Below are positions 9,413 to 18,446 of a stretch of DNA of 64,000 bases, piece after piece. Source of the DNA: Bin87 sp034420475 (lineage in GTDB: Bacteria; Chloroflexota; Dehalococcoidia; Lucifugimonadales; UBA3495); assembly GCA_034420475.1 (NCBI GenBank), contig DAOULH010000034.1, positions 23,536 through 87,535 on the forward strand, given 5' to 3'. Under the pieces are notes generated by a model that saw only the letters and a list, made by a program, of their open reading frames with translations, was not told where the DNA came from and made no database searches. Made by a program: the position numbers and the translations under genes. Position 1 is the first letter of the stretch, and every line of letters begins with the position of its first letter.

Positions 9413-10447
9413 CTACTTGAAAATCGCCAGGCACTTGTTGGAGTTGAACACGTAGGACTCGACGTAGTCGAGGATTTCAGGCTTGTAGTCCAGCGTGTCC
9501 ATCGCGCCGGCCAGGCACATCCAGTTCAGCATCTCCTGCTGGCCGGCGTCCTCCACCTGCTCCGTCGAGAGCCGGGACCAGGCCTGGTAATCACCGGCCT
9601 TGAGTTCCTCGAACCGGGCCCGGTCCGACTCCGTGTCAGGCCATAGCCAGTGGTTCTTCTCCACCAGGAAGGCGTGGGACCAGGACGACGAGGCGATCAG
9701 CGCCACGCGGTAGGGCGAGTCCTTCAGGGCCTCTGCCGTGGCCGCGCCGACCTGCAAGCACCGCTTGGGCGTCGGCCCGGGCGGGTCGGGATCCGGCAGG
9801 TATTCGACGGCGCCGCCCCGGTTGCGGATCACCCGGCTGCCGTAGCAGTTGACCAGCATCGGCACCACTGGATAATCGAACCCCTTGCGGTCGTAGTCCA
9901 AGTACAGCAGCGTGTTCAGGATGGCGTGGCCCAAGCCGGGCTCGTGCAGCGGCTGGTAGGCGTAGGCCATGTCCACGCCCCGGTCGATCATGCCGGACAC
10001 CAGCGCCCGCGCGGCCTCTTTGTTCCCCTGGTACTTGAAGACCTTGTCCTTGGGTTCGCCCCAGAAGTTCCGCTGCCGGTGAGCGAAAGGCTGGCACTCG
10101 AAATCGTCGTAGGCCAGCACGCAGAAGGGCGGGATGATGTCCTCGCGGAAGTTCTCGTACTGGTCGTCGCCCCAGATCACCACGAAGTCGGGATTGAAGG
10201 CATCCAGCTCCTCGCGGATGCGACGGAAGCCGGCCACCAGCCGGGCTCGATGCTCCAGCGACGACGTGTAGCCCTCGTCCTCGCCGTACTCGATGCGCAT
10301 GGGCTCCGGCCAACTGGTGGGGTTTTTCAGTTCGTCCGGGATGTTCTTGTTGCCCTTGAGCGTGCGCGTCAGCGGATACGCCCGATCTTCGTCGGGCGCC
10401 ATCAAACCCGGGTAATGGGTCATGCCGAGGCCAAGTATTTCTGCCAT
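9413..10447 (-). CDS. Class III extradiol ring-cleavage dioxygenase, LigB-like catalytic subunit (copy 2)
   Basis: A 344-residue close paralogue of the downstream gene, sharing nearly every motif (LGMTHYPGL, VVIWGDDQYENFREDI, HEPGLGHAILNTLLYLDYD, SSSWSHAFLVEKN). The start at 10447 is chosen because GGAAGGTG lies upstream and the N-terminus MAEILGLG then equals that of copy 1; an ATG 15 bases earlier lacks a ribosome site. The copies differ mainly in residues 20-45 and 120-150, which may set substrate choice (inference). Transcription runs away from the thioredoxin reductase gene. Confidence 0.85.
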   Translation of the reverse strand: MAEILGLGMTHYPGLMAPDEDRAYPLTRTLKGNKNIPDELKNPTSWPEPMRIEYGEDEGYTSSLEHRARLVAGFRRIREELDAFNPDFVVIWGDDQYENFREDIIPPFCVLAYDDFECQPFAHRQRNFWGEPKDKVFKYQGNKEAARALVSGMIDRGVDMAYAYQPLHEPGLGHAILNTLLYLDYDRKGFDYPVVPMLVNCYGSRVIRNRGGAVEYLPDPDPPGPTPKRCLQVGAATAEALKDSPYRVALIASSSWSHAFLVEKNHWLWPDTESDRARFEELKAGDYQAWSRLSTEQVEDAGQQEMLNWMCLAGAMDTLDYKPEILDYVESYVFNSNKCLAIFK

Positions 10448-10662
10448 ATCGTCACCTTCCATGCTTCATTGCGGTGTTGACGGTATTGATGGCGACATTT
10501 TCTGTATCCCGCCGGGATGTGTCAACCGAAAACGCTCGCGACGGCAATCCCATCGCCCGGTATTCGAAAACCTTCCCACCGGCCGTAACGCGCTGGCGAT
10601 CTCACCCGGCACCGGCCGTGTCGCCCTTCGTCAGACCACTGCATCATCCGAAATTTGCCGAA

Positions 10663-10671
10663 TGGTACAAT
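10663..10671 (+). promoter_or_regulatory. Candidate extended -10 promoter for thioredoxin reductase
   Basis: TGGTACAAT has the TGn extension and a good -10 hexamer, 55 bp before the GTG start. No convincing -35 is seen 16-18 bp upstream, as is common for extended -10 promoters. Confidence 0.4.
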
Positions 10672-10725
10672 CGAGCATCGTCAACCAGCCGCCACGATTC
10701 AATCAACCATCAGAGAGGTAACCCC

Positions 10726-11652
10726 GTGCCCGACCAGAACTTCGACGTCATTATTATCGGCGGCGGCATGGCCGGCCTGACCGCCGGCATCTACGCCGCC
10801 CGCCAGGGCCTGAGCACCGCCGTTGTTGAGCAGATGATGGCCGGCGCTCAGATCATCAACCTGGAGCGCATCGAGAATTTCCCCGGTTTCCCCCAGGGCA
10901 TCGCCGGCTACGAATTGGGCCCGGCCACCCAGGAACAGGCGATGAACGCCGGCGTGGAGGTGCTGATGGACACCGTCGCCAGCGTATCCGCCGACGGCGA
11001 CTACCTCCGCGTCGCCGGCGAGGGCGGCGGTTCCTACCTCGGCAAGGCCGTGATCATGGCGGCCGGCTCAACCCTGCGCACCCTGGGCATACCGGGGGAG
11101 GAGGAGTTCCTCGGCCGCGGCGTGTCGCACTGCGCATCCTGCGACGGCCCGCTGTACATGGGACAGACCGTTGCCGTGGTCGGCGGCGGCGACTCCGCGG
11201 CCGACGAAGCCCTGACCCTGACCGAGTACACCGACCGCGTCATCCTCTTCCACCGGGGCGACAGCCTGGACTCGCAACAGGTTTTGCAGGACCGCATCGC
11301 CGCCCAGCCGAAAATCGAGGTGCGGTACAACTCCGAGGTCATCGAGGTAGTCGGTGAAGATACCGTCACCGGCGTCCGCGTTCGCAGCGCCGACGGTGAG
11401 AACGTCGAACCCGTGGCCGGACTCTTCGTGTACGTCGGCCTGGAGCCCAACTCGTCTCCGGTTTCCGACCTGGTTCCGCTGGATAACGCCGGACACATCC
11501 CGGTGGGACTCTCCATGGACACGCCGCAGCCCGGACTGTTCGCCGCCGGCGACATCCGTCAGCAATCCGCGGCCCAGTTGGTCGCCTCCGCCGGCGACGG
11601 CGCCACCGCGGCCATCGCCGCGCACCGGTACATCCGCTCCCGCCAGTGGTGA
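10726..11652 (+). CDS. trxB: Thioredoxin reductase family NAD(P)H/FAD disulfide oxidoreductase
   Basis: A 308-residue flavoprotein reducing thioredoxin or a related dithiol partner. The FAD motif IIIGGGMAGLTAGIYAAR is at the N-terminus, the redox CASC motif near residue 138, the NADPH motif VVGGGDSAADEALTL near residue 152, and the C-terminal FAD block GLFAAGDIR near residue 270. The GTG at 10726, after GAGAGG, gives the canonical length; a longer in-frame extension to 10474 has no homology. An MBL-fold gene follows after 9 bp, so the two are probably co-transcribed. No thioredoxin gene is adjacent. Confidence 0.9.
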   Translation: MPDQNFDVIIIGGGMAGLTAGIYAARQGLSTAVVEQMMAGAQIINLERIENFPGFPQGIAGYELGPATQEQAMNAGVEVLMDTVASVSADGDYLRVAGEGGGSYLGKAVIMAAGSTLRTLGIPGEEEFLGRGVSHCASCDGPLYMGQTVAVVGGGDSAADEALTLTEYTDRVILFHRGDSLDSQQVLQDRIAAQPKIEVRYNSEVIEVVGEDTVTGVRVRSADGENVEPVAGLFVYVGLEPNSSPVSDLVPLDNAGHIPVGLSMDTPQPGLFAAGDIRQQSAAQLVASAGDGATAAIAAHRYIRSRQW

Positions 11653-11661
11653 GGTTCCGCC

Positions 11662-12492
11662 ATGCAGATCACCGACCACGTTTACAGCACCCACATCCAG
11701 GAAGACCCCAGCACCTTCGGGGCGATGCACCCCGGCGGCACCCAGATCTATTTCGTGGGCGACCCGTCGGAAAGCATGGTCATGATCGATTCCGGCGAAC
11801 CTTACCGCTTCTGGACCCGCCAGATCCTGGACTACTGGGCGGAACTGGGCAGCCCTCGCATCGACGCCATCCTGATCACCCACGGCCACGGCGACCACAT
11901 CGGCGGCCTGGACCGTTTGCAGGAAGCCTTCGGCTGCCCGGTCCGATGCCATCCCAAGCTTGCGCCGCGCCTGCAGCACACCCTCGGCGGTGATTCGGTC
12001 CATGCTCTGCGCGCCAACGAGACCATATCCTCGGGCGGCGGCGTGACCCTGCGCCCGCTGTTCACTCCCGGCCACGAGGACGACCACTGCTGCTACTTCC
12101 TGCGTCCCGATCGCGTTCTCTTCAGCGGGGACAACCTGCTGGGCAACTCCTCGTCCAGCGTGCGCAACCTCAAGCAGTACATGACCTCCCTGGAACGCAT
12201 GGCCCGCACGCGGCCGCTGGTGGTGTGCCCCGGCCACGGCAACACCATTATCCGGGGTCAGCAGCGCATCCAGCAGCAGATCGCCCACCGCCTCAGCCGG
12301 GAGGACCAGGTTCTGGCCGCGCTGGATGACGGCGCAACCACCGTCGACGAGATCGTAACCGCCGTGTACCCGCGCAACCTGCGTCGATCCCTGCGCGCCG
12401 CGGCCGGGCGCAACGTGCGTACCCACCTGGAAAAGCTGCGCCAGGAAAACCGCGTCATCGAGCGCGAAGCCACTTACGTCCTGCCCGACTAA
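11662..12492 (+). CDS. MBL-fold metallo-hydrolase, LACTB2-like
   Basis: A 276-residue metallo-beta-lactamase fold protein. The Zn motif reads THGHGDHIGGL (HXHXDH) near residue 75, with further ligands in FTPGHEDDHCCY, FSGDNLLG and VCPGHGNTI. The C-terminal ~70 residues (DDGATTVDEIVTAVYP, RTHLEKLRQENRVIER) form a winged-helix-like region as in LACTB2-type hydrolases and nucleases. Substrates could be a thioester or nucleic acid. It follows trxB by 9 bp. Confidence 0.85.
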   Translation: MQITDHVYSTHIQEDPSTFGAMHPGGTQIYFVGDPSESMVMIDSGEPYRFWTRQILDYWAELGSPRIDAILITHGHGDHIGGLDRLQEAFGCPVRCHPKLAPRLQHTLGGDSVHALRANETISSGGGVTLRPLFTPGHEDDHCCYFLRPDRVLFSGDNLLGNSSSSVRNLKQYMTSLERMARTRPLVVCPGHGNTIIRGQQRIQQQIAHRLSREDQVLAALDDGATTVDEIVTAVYPRNLRRSLRAAAGRNVRTHLEKLRQENRVIEREATYVLPD

Positions 12493-12517
12493 GGATAGCG
12501 ACAGGAACCCCGGCATC

Positions 12518-12700
12518 ATGCTTTACCGGGCAAACGGCGCTGCCGGGGCCATCGGCTGCGGGTTGGCGATTTTCTGCCTGGGGCTGTTCCTGCTCACGCC
12601 GGTGGCGATATTCCTGTTGAAAGGCTTGGGCTGGACGCTCATGGTCGTGGGCGTCCTGTTGGCAGCCCACGGAGTGTGGACTTGGTGGAAGAGCCGTTAG
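12518..12700 (+). CDS. Small two-helix membrane protein, unknown function
   Basis: A 60-residue protein with two hydrophobic helices (about residues 10-34 and 37-53) and a WWKSR end. AGGAA lies about ten bases before the ATG, so it could be translated, 25 bp after the MBL gene. Nothing indicates a function. It may be the last gene of the trxB-MBL unit. Confidence 0.5.
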   Translation: MLYRANGAAGAIGCGLAIFCLGLFLLTPVAIFLLKGLGWTLMVVGVLLAAHGVWTWWKSR

Positions 12701-12851
12701 CCGCCATCTCGTGAAATTTCGCGCTCCGCTCGAATTCCGGGGAGCAATGCTGACTGACCGCTGCACCACGCCGCAAACCGACGCGGAAACTCTGCCCGGC
12801 GCCGCGTTTCGCAATCGCAGGCGAATTCCGGCAGGAACTTGACACTGGTTG

Positions 12852-12879
12852 TTGACAAAGGGGTAGCAAGGGTATAAAT
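12852..12879 (+). promoter_or_regulatory. Sigma-70-type promoter for the RdhA-like gene
   Basis: TTGACA at 12852-12857 and ATAAAT or TATAAA at 12873-12879, spaced 15-16 bp. A second TTGACA lies at 12839-12844. The predicted RNA starts near 12886, giving a leader of about 48 bases before the strong GAGGAGG at 12922-12928. Confidence 0.7.
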
Positions 12880-12933
12880 TGCCCCAAAAGCCGCCGCAAT
12901 CATGCGGTCAAGCCAACCAGCGAGGAGGCTAAT

Positions 12934-14211
12934 ATGCTAACGATTGGGCACGAAGTAGTCCGTCCCGGAAGGCACTGGGGGGACTCCGAAATCACGATTC
13001 CGATTCCGGAAGAACTGGAAACCGTTCCCGGCATTCCGATGACTAGCCGCGAGGTTGACTGGTACGCCCGCGAGTATCCGCTGGAAACCATGAACATCAC
13101 CGAGCGCGCTTCCCGTGACTGGTCGAACACCCTGCGCGACCTCCACGCCGAGATGCGTGAGATCCGCAAGGAGCACGACAAGCTCAACAGCAACCTCATC
13201 ATGGCCGCCCGTTCGACCGCCGAGATGGAGGCCACTGCTGAGCCCACCGGCGAGGACATCTCGCAGCTGGTCAAGGACAAGGCTCGCCAGCTCGGTTACC
13301 TCGAAGTCGGCATCACGTCCTACGACCCGCGCTACGACTACAAGAGCAAGCGCGGCTTCACCGTCCTGCCCCACGCCATCTGCTTGGCCTACGAGCAGGA
13401 CTTCGAGCCCACCCAGACCATCCCCAGCGTCGACGCCGAGATCGTGCACTCCAGCACCTATCGGACCCAGGCTGCTGCCGGTCTCGAACTGGGCAACTTC
13501 ATCCGCTCCCTAGGCTACAAGGCCCATGTGGTCCACTCCAGCGACGCCACCGGCCCGGTGATCCCCATGTTCGTGGCTGCGGGCCTCGGTTCGTTGGGTG
13601 CCTGCGGCTACCTGCTGTCCCCGCACACCGGCAACCGCATGCGGCTGATGATGATCACCACCGACGCCAACGTCACCTATGACTCGCCGGTCGACTACGG
13701 CATCCACGCCTTCTGCCAGGTGTGCCAGGTCTGCGTGAACCGCTGCCCCGGCCGCGCCCTCATGCGCGACAAGATCTGGTGGCGCGGAATCGAGAAGAAC
13801 AAGCTCTACTTCAAGCGCTGTCGCCCGGTCATGGCCCGCTACCTCGGCTGTGGCGTGTGCATGAAGGTCTGCCCGATCCAGAAGTACGGCCTCAAGAACG
13901 TCATGGAGCACTACGCCGCCACCGGTCAGGTCCTCGGCAAGGGCACCCACGACCTCGAAGGTTACAACCTGGAAGGCAAGGGCTACTTCGGCCCCGGCGA
14001 ACTCCCCGTCTTCGAGCGCGGCTTCTTCGACATGCCGCACGGCAACTCCGACGAGTGGGCCTTCGAGTCCATGAAGGACGCCGCTCGCGACAACGACGGC
14101 GAGATCCCCGACGAGATGCTGGACGACCTCAAGCTCCAGATCCAGCGCGCCATCCAGCTGCAGTCCGGCGACGTGCTGCAGATGATGGCCGAGGACCAGG
14201 ACTACATCTAG
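12934..14211 (+). CDS. Reductive dehalogenase-like (RdhA-family) cytosolic corrinoid/iron-sulfur protein
   Basis: A 425-residue protein with the RdhA core: AAGLGSLGACGYLLSPHTG resembles the cobalamin-pocket motif AGLGELG..GLLITP, and two C-terminal 4Fe-4S motifs follow, FCQVCQVCVNRCPGRA (near residue 265) and CGVCMKVCPIQ (near residue 307). Respiratory RdhA enzymes remove halogens from organohalides. This one has no Tat signal and no RdhB anchor gene, so it should act in the cytosol. The first ~90 residues are unlike standard RdhA. It has its own promoter, a strong Shine-Dalgarno, C-ending codons suggesting high expression, and a strong terminator. QueG-type epoxyqueuosine reductases are distant relatives, but a true queG lies at 59042. 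Confidence 0.8.
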   Translation: MLTIGHEVVRPGRHWGDSEITIPIPEELETVPGIPMTSREVDWYAREYPLETMNITERASRDWSNTLRDLHAEMREIRKEHDKLNSNLIMAARSTAEMEATAEPTGEDISQLVKDKARQLGYLEVGITSYDPRYDYKSKRGFTVLPHAICLAYEQDFEPTQTIPSVDAEIVHSSTYRTQAAAGLELGNFIRSLGYKAHVVHSSDATGPVIPMFVAAGLGSLGACGYLLSPHTGNRMRLMMITTDANVTYDSPVDYGIHAFCQVCQVCVNRCPGRALMRDKIWWRGIEKNKLYFKRCRPVMARYLGCGVCMKVCPIQKYGLKNVMEHYAATGQVLGKGTHDLEGYNLEGKGYFGPGELPVFERGFFDMPHGNSDEWAFESMKDAARDNDGEIPDEMLDDLKLQIQRAIQLQSGDVLQMMAEDQDYI

Positions 14212-14244
14212 TAGCCAGTCCCACATCTCGCCACATCGGCAATC

Positions 14245-14275
14245 GGCCGGCGGGTATCGCACCCGCCGGCCTTTT
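14245..14275 (+). terminator. Intrinsic terminator of the RdhA-like gene
   Basis: GGCCGGCGGGT pairs with ACCCGCCGGCC around a short ATCGC loop, followed by TTTT. It begins 34 bp after the stop codon. Confidence 0.9.
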
Positions 14276-14319
14276 CATGCCTTCAGTTGCAAGATGGATC
14301 GGCAACCATACCATTAGCC

Positions 14320-15480
14320 ATGACCTCAACTCTCCCGTCACTCCTCATCTCCATCCCGGAGGGCGTCCTCGACCTGGGTTGGGGCCACCCGTCCCCACAT
14401 CTGCACCCGACGGAAGCCCTGCAGATCGCCAGCGAGCGTGTCCTCAGCCAGCAGTCCGCCATCCCGCTGCAATACGGCGCCGTCCAGGGCTTCGGGCCGC
14501 TCCTCGAAGGGTTGGCCGATTTCCTGTCGGCCCAGGACGCCTACGGCAATCTGCCCGTGGACCCGGGATCGCTCTTCCTCACCGCCGGGGCCTCCCAGGG
14601 AATCGACCTGGCCGCCACCATCTTCGCTCAATCCGGCGACACGGTTTTTGTGGAAGAACCGACCTACTACCTCATCGGTCGCATCTTCCTGGACCACGGC
14701 CTGAAAGTCGTGGGCATACCCACTGACAAAGACGGCCTGGACACCGACGCGCTGGAGATGATGCTTCAGGACGGCCACCGGCCCAGGTTGCTCTACGTCA
14801 TACCGGCGTATCAGAACCCCACCGGGGCCACGTTAACGCGAGAGCGCCGGGGCCGGCTGATCCAATTGGCTCAACGGTATGGCTTCACCGTCCTCGCGGA
14901 CGAGGTCTACCAACTGCTGCACTACGGCCCGCCACCACCGCCGCCCCTGGCAACCATGGACGATACAGATGACGGTTGCGTCGTTTCCCTCGGTTCCTTT
15001 TCCAAGATCCTGGCCCCCGGCTTGCGCCTGGGGTGGGTTCATTCCTCCCCCGGCATCATCCAGCGCTTCGTGGACTCCGGGGTCGCGGCCAGCGGCGGCG
15101 GGTTGAGCCATTTTGCGGCGGCCATGGCCCAAGCCACCCTGGACCTGGGACTGCTCCAGGAAAACCTCGCCAACCTGCGGCGCATCTACACCATGAGGCG
15201 AGACGCCGTTGCCAGAATATTGTCCACCGACCTGGCCAACAAGCTGGATTTCAACCGGCCGGACGGCGGCTACTTCTTCTGGCTCACACTGGCAGACGGA
15301 GTGGATGCCGACGAACTGCTGCCAATCGCCCGGAAGGCCGGCGTATCCTACCGTCCCGGGACAGCTTTCTCGTCAGTCGGGATGTTCCGGGACCGTCTCC
15401 GCATCAGCTTCTCGCTGTATGACGTCGGCGATCTGGCCGAAGCCCTGCACAGATTGGGGCAGGCTATGCGCTCCGCCTGA
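14320..15480 (+). CDS. PLP-dependent aminotransferase, class I/II (2-aminoadipate/aromatic type)
   Basis: A 386-residue fold-type I PLP enzyme without the winged-helix domain of MocR regulators. The Schiff-base lysine is in SLGSFSKILAPGLRLGW near residue 230. Other landmarks are LFLTAGASQGIDLA, PAYQNPTGATL and ADEVYQLL. Its overall shape matches the LysN/KAT II-like group of broad-range aminotransferases. ATG 14320 is the first sensible start, but it has no clear Shine-Dalgarno and may be leaderless. It converges on plsY. Substrate not determined. Confidence 0.85.
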   Translation: MTSTLPSLLISIPEGVLDLGWGHPSPHLHPTEALQIASERVLSQQSAIPLQYGAVQGFGPLLEGLADFLSAQDAYGNLPVDPGSLFLTAGASQGIDLAATIFAQSGDTVFVEEPTYYLIGRIFLDHGLKVVGIPTDKDGLDTDALEMMLQDGHRPRLLYVIPAYQNPTGATLTRERRGRLIQLAQRYGFTVLADEVYQLLHYGPPPPPPLATMDDTDDGCVVSLGSFSKILAPGLRLGWVHSSPGIIQRFVDSGVAASGGGLSHFAAAMAQATLDLGLLQENLANLRRIYTMRRDAVARILSTDLANKLDFNRPDGGYFFWLTLADGVDADELLPIARKAGVSYRPGTAFSSVGMFRDRLRISFSLYDVGDLAEALHRLGQAMRSA

Positions 15481-15541
15481 TCCGTCACTGGCTTGGCCGG
15501 CAAGACGGGGTTTGCTTTGCCGTCGCCTGTGGCCGAAGCCC

Positions 15542-16273
15542 TTAGCGGTTTCGCGCCGCCGGCATACCCAGCCGGCGCTCGGTTCCGTTGGCGATGCGCC
15601 GGATGTTGTCCCGGTGTTGCCAGATGATAACCGCGCCGCCCACGCACGCGTACAGCGTGTACAGTTGGCTGTGTCCGATGAGGAGCATGAGGGCCAGGCT
15701 CAGGACCGCCACGGTCAACGTTCCAGCGATGCTCCCCAGCGACAGTATCCGGCTGGACAGCGTGATGACGAGGAACAGCGCGCCGCCGGCCAGGGCCACC
15801 CAGGGAGCCATCACCGACAGCGCCCCAAATCCGGGGAGGATGCCGCGCCCTCCGCGGAACCGGAGGAATATCGGCCAGTTGTGCCCGCACAACGCCAGCA
15901 GCGCCGCGGCCACTTCGGCTTCTCCTGATCCGATGGCCGTCCTCGCCAGCGTCACGCAGAGCACGCCTTTGCCGGCGTCCAGCAGAAACACCAGGGCCGC
16001 CGCCTTGCCGCCGGAGGTCCGCAATATGTTGGACATGCCCGTCCGCCCGCTGCCGAAATCCCGGATGTCCTCCCCCATAGTCAGGTTGACAAAGATATAA
16101 CCCCACGAAATCGAACCGATCAGGTACGCGATTACGCAAACCGCGGCGTAGAGGAGAGGCTCGGGCGCCGCCTGTGGACTAACGCTGCCTACGGCGATAC
16201 CGGCCGCCGCCAGCAAAGGCAGAGTGACCAGCATCGCGATGGTGGCGTACGATGCCCGGCGCAGCAGCATCAT
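15542..16273 (-). CDS. plsY: Glycerol-3-phosphate acyltransferase PlsY
   Basis: PlsY transfers the acyl group of acyl-phosphate to glycerol-3-phosphate, the first step of phospholipid synthesis. The 243-residue membrane protein has the three family motifs: YLIGSISWGYI, then GSGRTGMSNILRTSGGK, and CGHNWPIFLRFRGGRG, and ends with the usual HRDNIRRIANGTERR. A hydrophobic N-terminal extension of about 40 residues precedes the normal first helix. It follows der by 9 bp and is co-transcribed with it. Confidence 0.93.
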   Translation of the reverse strand: MMLLRRASYATIAMLVTLPLLAAAGIAVGSVSPQAAPEPLLYAAVCVIAYLIGSISWGYIFVNLTMGEDIRDFGSGRTGMSNILRTSGGKAAALVFLLDAGKGVLCVTLARTAIGSGEAEVAAALLALCGHNWPIFLRFRGGRGILPGFGALSVMAPWVALAGGALFLVITLSSRILSLGSIAGTLTVAVLSLALMLLIGHSQLYTLYACVGGAVIIWQHRDNIRRIANGTERRLGMPAARNR

Positions 16274-16282
16274 GGTCAACCG

Positions 16283-17809
16283 CTACCTGGCCCGATTTCG
16301 AATGCCGGACCGGGTGGTTCTTTCTGCACGCTCCGGGCGGAAAATCAACCTCAAGTGCGTCCGGTCGAAGCCGAACCGGTCGCGGATCTGGTTTTCCAGA
16401 TACCGCTGGTACGAGAAATGGAGCAGCTTGGGGTCGTTGACCGAGAACACGAACGTCGGCGGATTGACGCCAACCTGCCGCACCCGGCGAATGCGCAGCC
16501 GATTGCGGATGTTGCCCCGCTGGGAGGGTGGAGTGTGGGTCGATACCGCATCGGCCAGCAGATATTGCAGATCACGGAACGGCACCCGCTTCTGTCGCTC
16601 CTGCCAGAGTGACAGGGCAGTGTCCAGCAGTTCGTCGATCCCCTCGCCGGTGAGCGCCGACGTGAAGCACACGGGCACGTAGGACATGAAGTGCAGCCGT
16701 TCCTGGACCCGGTGCAGGCTTCGTTCCATGCGGAAACGGTTACGATTCACCAGGTCCCACTTGTTCACCACCACGATCAGACCCCGGTTGGTGTCCCATG
16801 CCAGACCCGCGATGTGCGCGTCCTGTGCCGTGGCGAGCTCAGTGGCGTCGGTGATCAGCAGCGTGATGTCGCTGCGATGCACGGCGTTCACCGCCCGCAG
16901 CACGCTGTATTTCTCGATCCCGCGCTGCACCTGGCCGGGCCGCCGGACACCCGCGGTGTCCACCAGCGTGATGGTGTGGTCTCTATAGGATATCTGCGTA
17001 TCCAAAGCATCGCGCGTGGTTCCGGCAACCGGGCTGACGATGCTGCGCTCCTCGCCGATGATGGCGTTGGTGAGCATCGACTTGCCCACGTTGGTTCGGC
17101 CGACGATGGACAGGCTCAGCTCGGTGGGAGGCGTCCATACCTCTTCGTCAACCGTTGCTTCGTCGCCGTCATCCTCCCACCATTCATCTTCAGCCGCCGT
17201 CTCACCGTCAGGCGCATCCTCCCAGAGATCCGCGATCTCAGGCTGGGGCAGCAGCTCGACAATCCGCTCCAGCAGGTCGTACACGCCGTAATTGTGGTAG
17301 GCGGAGATGAACGCCGTCTCATTGATCCCCAAGCCGTAGAACTCGGCCGCAGCCAGCTCCCGGTTGTCGTTGTCCACCTTGTTCACGGCCAGCAGTATGG
17401 GCTTGTCGGTGCGTCGCAGCCTTTGCGCCACGGCCTCGTCCGTGGCGGTGACGCCCTGGATCGCGTCGGTCAGGAACACGATCACATCGGCGGCGCCCAT
17501 CGCCATGTCGGCCTGCTGCTGGACGCGCTGGGGGATGTGCCCGTCCGGATCGTCCTCGAGGCCGCCGGTGTCAATCAGCAGGAACGGCCGCCCTTTCCAC
17601 GAGGCCCGGGCGATCAGCCGGTCTCGGGTGGTCCCAGCCACCTCGGAAACGATGGCGTGCCGCCTCGAAAGTATGCGGTTGAACAGCGAGGACTTGCCCA
17701 CGTTGGGGCGTCCGATGATGGCCACCATCGGGTCCACCGTGGGGGTCGGAGCGCGTAGGGCCGGCGTTTCCTGAAGGATTTGCGCCGTGGTTTCGTCGAG
17801 AGAGGTCAT
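16283..17809 (-). CDS. der: Ribosome-biogenesis GTPase Der (EngA)
   Basis: Der has two tandem GTPase domains and helps assemble the 50S subunit. The first P-loop is GRPNVGKSSLFNRI near residue 33, with DTGGLEDD as G3; the second is GRTNVGKSMLTNAI near residue 237, with DTAGVRRPG and NKWDLVNRN. The KH-like C-terminal domain (FVFSVNDPKLLHFSYQRYLE) is complete. Total length is 508 residues. The linker between the GTPase domains (residues ~197-223) is unusually acidic. It heads the der-plsY unit. Confidence 0.97.
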   Translation of the reverse strand: MTSLDETTAQILQETPALRAPTPTVDPMVAIIGRPNVGKSSLFNRILSRRHAIVSEVAGTTRDRLIARASWKGRPFLLIDTGGLEDDPDGHIPQRVQQQADMAMGAADVIVFLTDAIQGVTATDEAVAQRLRRTDKPILLAVNKVDNDNRELAAAEFYGLGINETAFISAYHNYGVYDLLERIVELLPQPEIADLWEDAPDGETAAEDEWWEDDGDEATVDEEVWTPPTELSLSIVGRTNVGKSMLTNAIIGEERSIVSPVAGTTRDALDTQISYRDHTITLVDTAGVRRPGQVQRGIEKYSVLRAVNAVHRSDITLLITDATELATAQDAHIAGLAWDTNRGLIVVVNKWDLVNRNRFRMERSLHRVQERLHFMSYVPVCFTSALTGEGIDELLDTALSLWQERQKRVPFRDLQYLLADAVSTHTPPSQRGNIRNRLRIRRVRQVGVNPPTFVFSVNDPKLLHFSYQRYLENQIRDRFGFDRTHLRLIFRPERAERTTRSGIRNRAR

Positions 17810-17844
17810 AAGGGTCCCGCTTGTTCTGCGTATCGGGCTGCTTG

Positions 17845-18372
17845 CTATTCGTTGACCGGGCCGTGTTTCAAAGAGAAGCCTACGGCAGACGTGTCGCCAA
17901 GCTGCAAACTGTCATTACCCGTGAGTGACTGTAGCCGCCGCAATTGAGTATTGCTGGCAATCGTGAACGGGCGCGGTGGAGTGTCCAGCAGCGAGAGCAG
18001 TACGGGCATCTCATTCTCAACCTTGTCCAGCATCTCGGCCAATTCTTCGGGATGGCGGTGGTTCTCGTAAAAGTTCTCATGGCCGACACGGTATGCTGCT
18101 GAAAGGGCTTCTTGCAGGTCAACGTTCGGGCTTTCGGCCAGTATCTGAAGCCCGACGTTGTGGATGTCCTGGTGACTCTGGTGATGCCAGCCGCGCTGCT
18201 CCGCGATGGCCTTCAGCGGTTGCACCACAGCGCCCCAAGCCTTTTCGCCGGCTTGCATGCGGTTTCCGTTTTTCAGTTCTTCGCGGGCATGGATGATAAA
18301 CCGTCGGCTGATCCGGCGACGGTCGTCCAGGCTTTGTTCGCCAGGTTCAGGCAAATCAGGCGCGGTAAGCAT
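17845..18372 (-). CDS. PaREP1/HEPN-like protein
   Basis: A 175-residue soluble, helix-rich protein. Residues 20-60 (RRFIIHAREELKNG, AGEKAWGAVVQPLKAIAEQRG) resemble the PaREP1/HEPN helix pair often found in small archaeal and Chloroflexota proteins. HYENHRHPEEL-like and LDKVENEMPVLLSLLD helices follow. HEPN proteins are often RNases or partners of nucleotidyltransferases, but no such partner is next to it and the RX4-6H motif is not clear. It lies between argF and der, same strand. Confidence 0.55.
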   Translation of the reverse strand: MLTAPDLPEPGEQSLDDRRRISRRFIIHAREELKNGNRMQAGEKAWGAVVQPLKAIAEQRGWHHQSHQDIHNVGLQILAESPNVDLQEALSAAYRVGHENFYENHRHPEELAEMLDKVENEMPVLLSLLDTPPRPFTIASNTQLRRLQSLTGNDSLQLGDTSAVGFSLKHGPVNE

Positions 18373-18446
18373 ACCAGCCTCTTGTCTTGCTTCGTTATCA
18401 GGTCGATCGTTGCGGCCGATGTTCCGTTAATCTATGGCAGTGAGTT

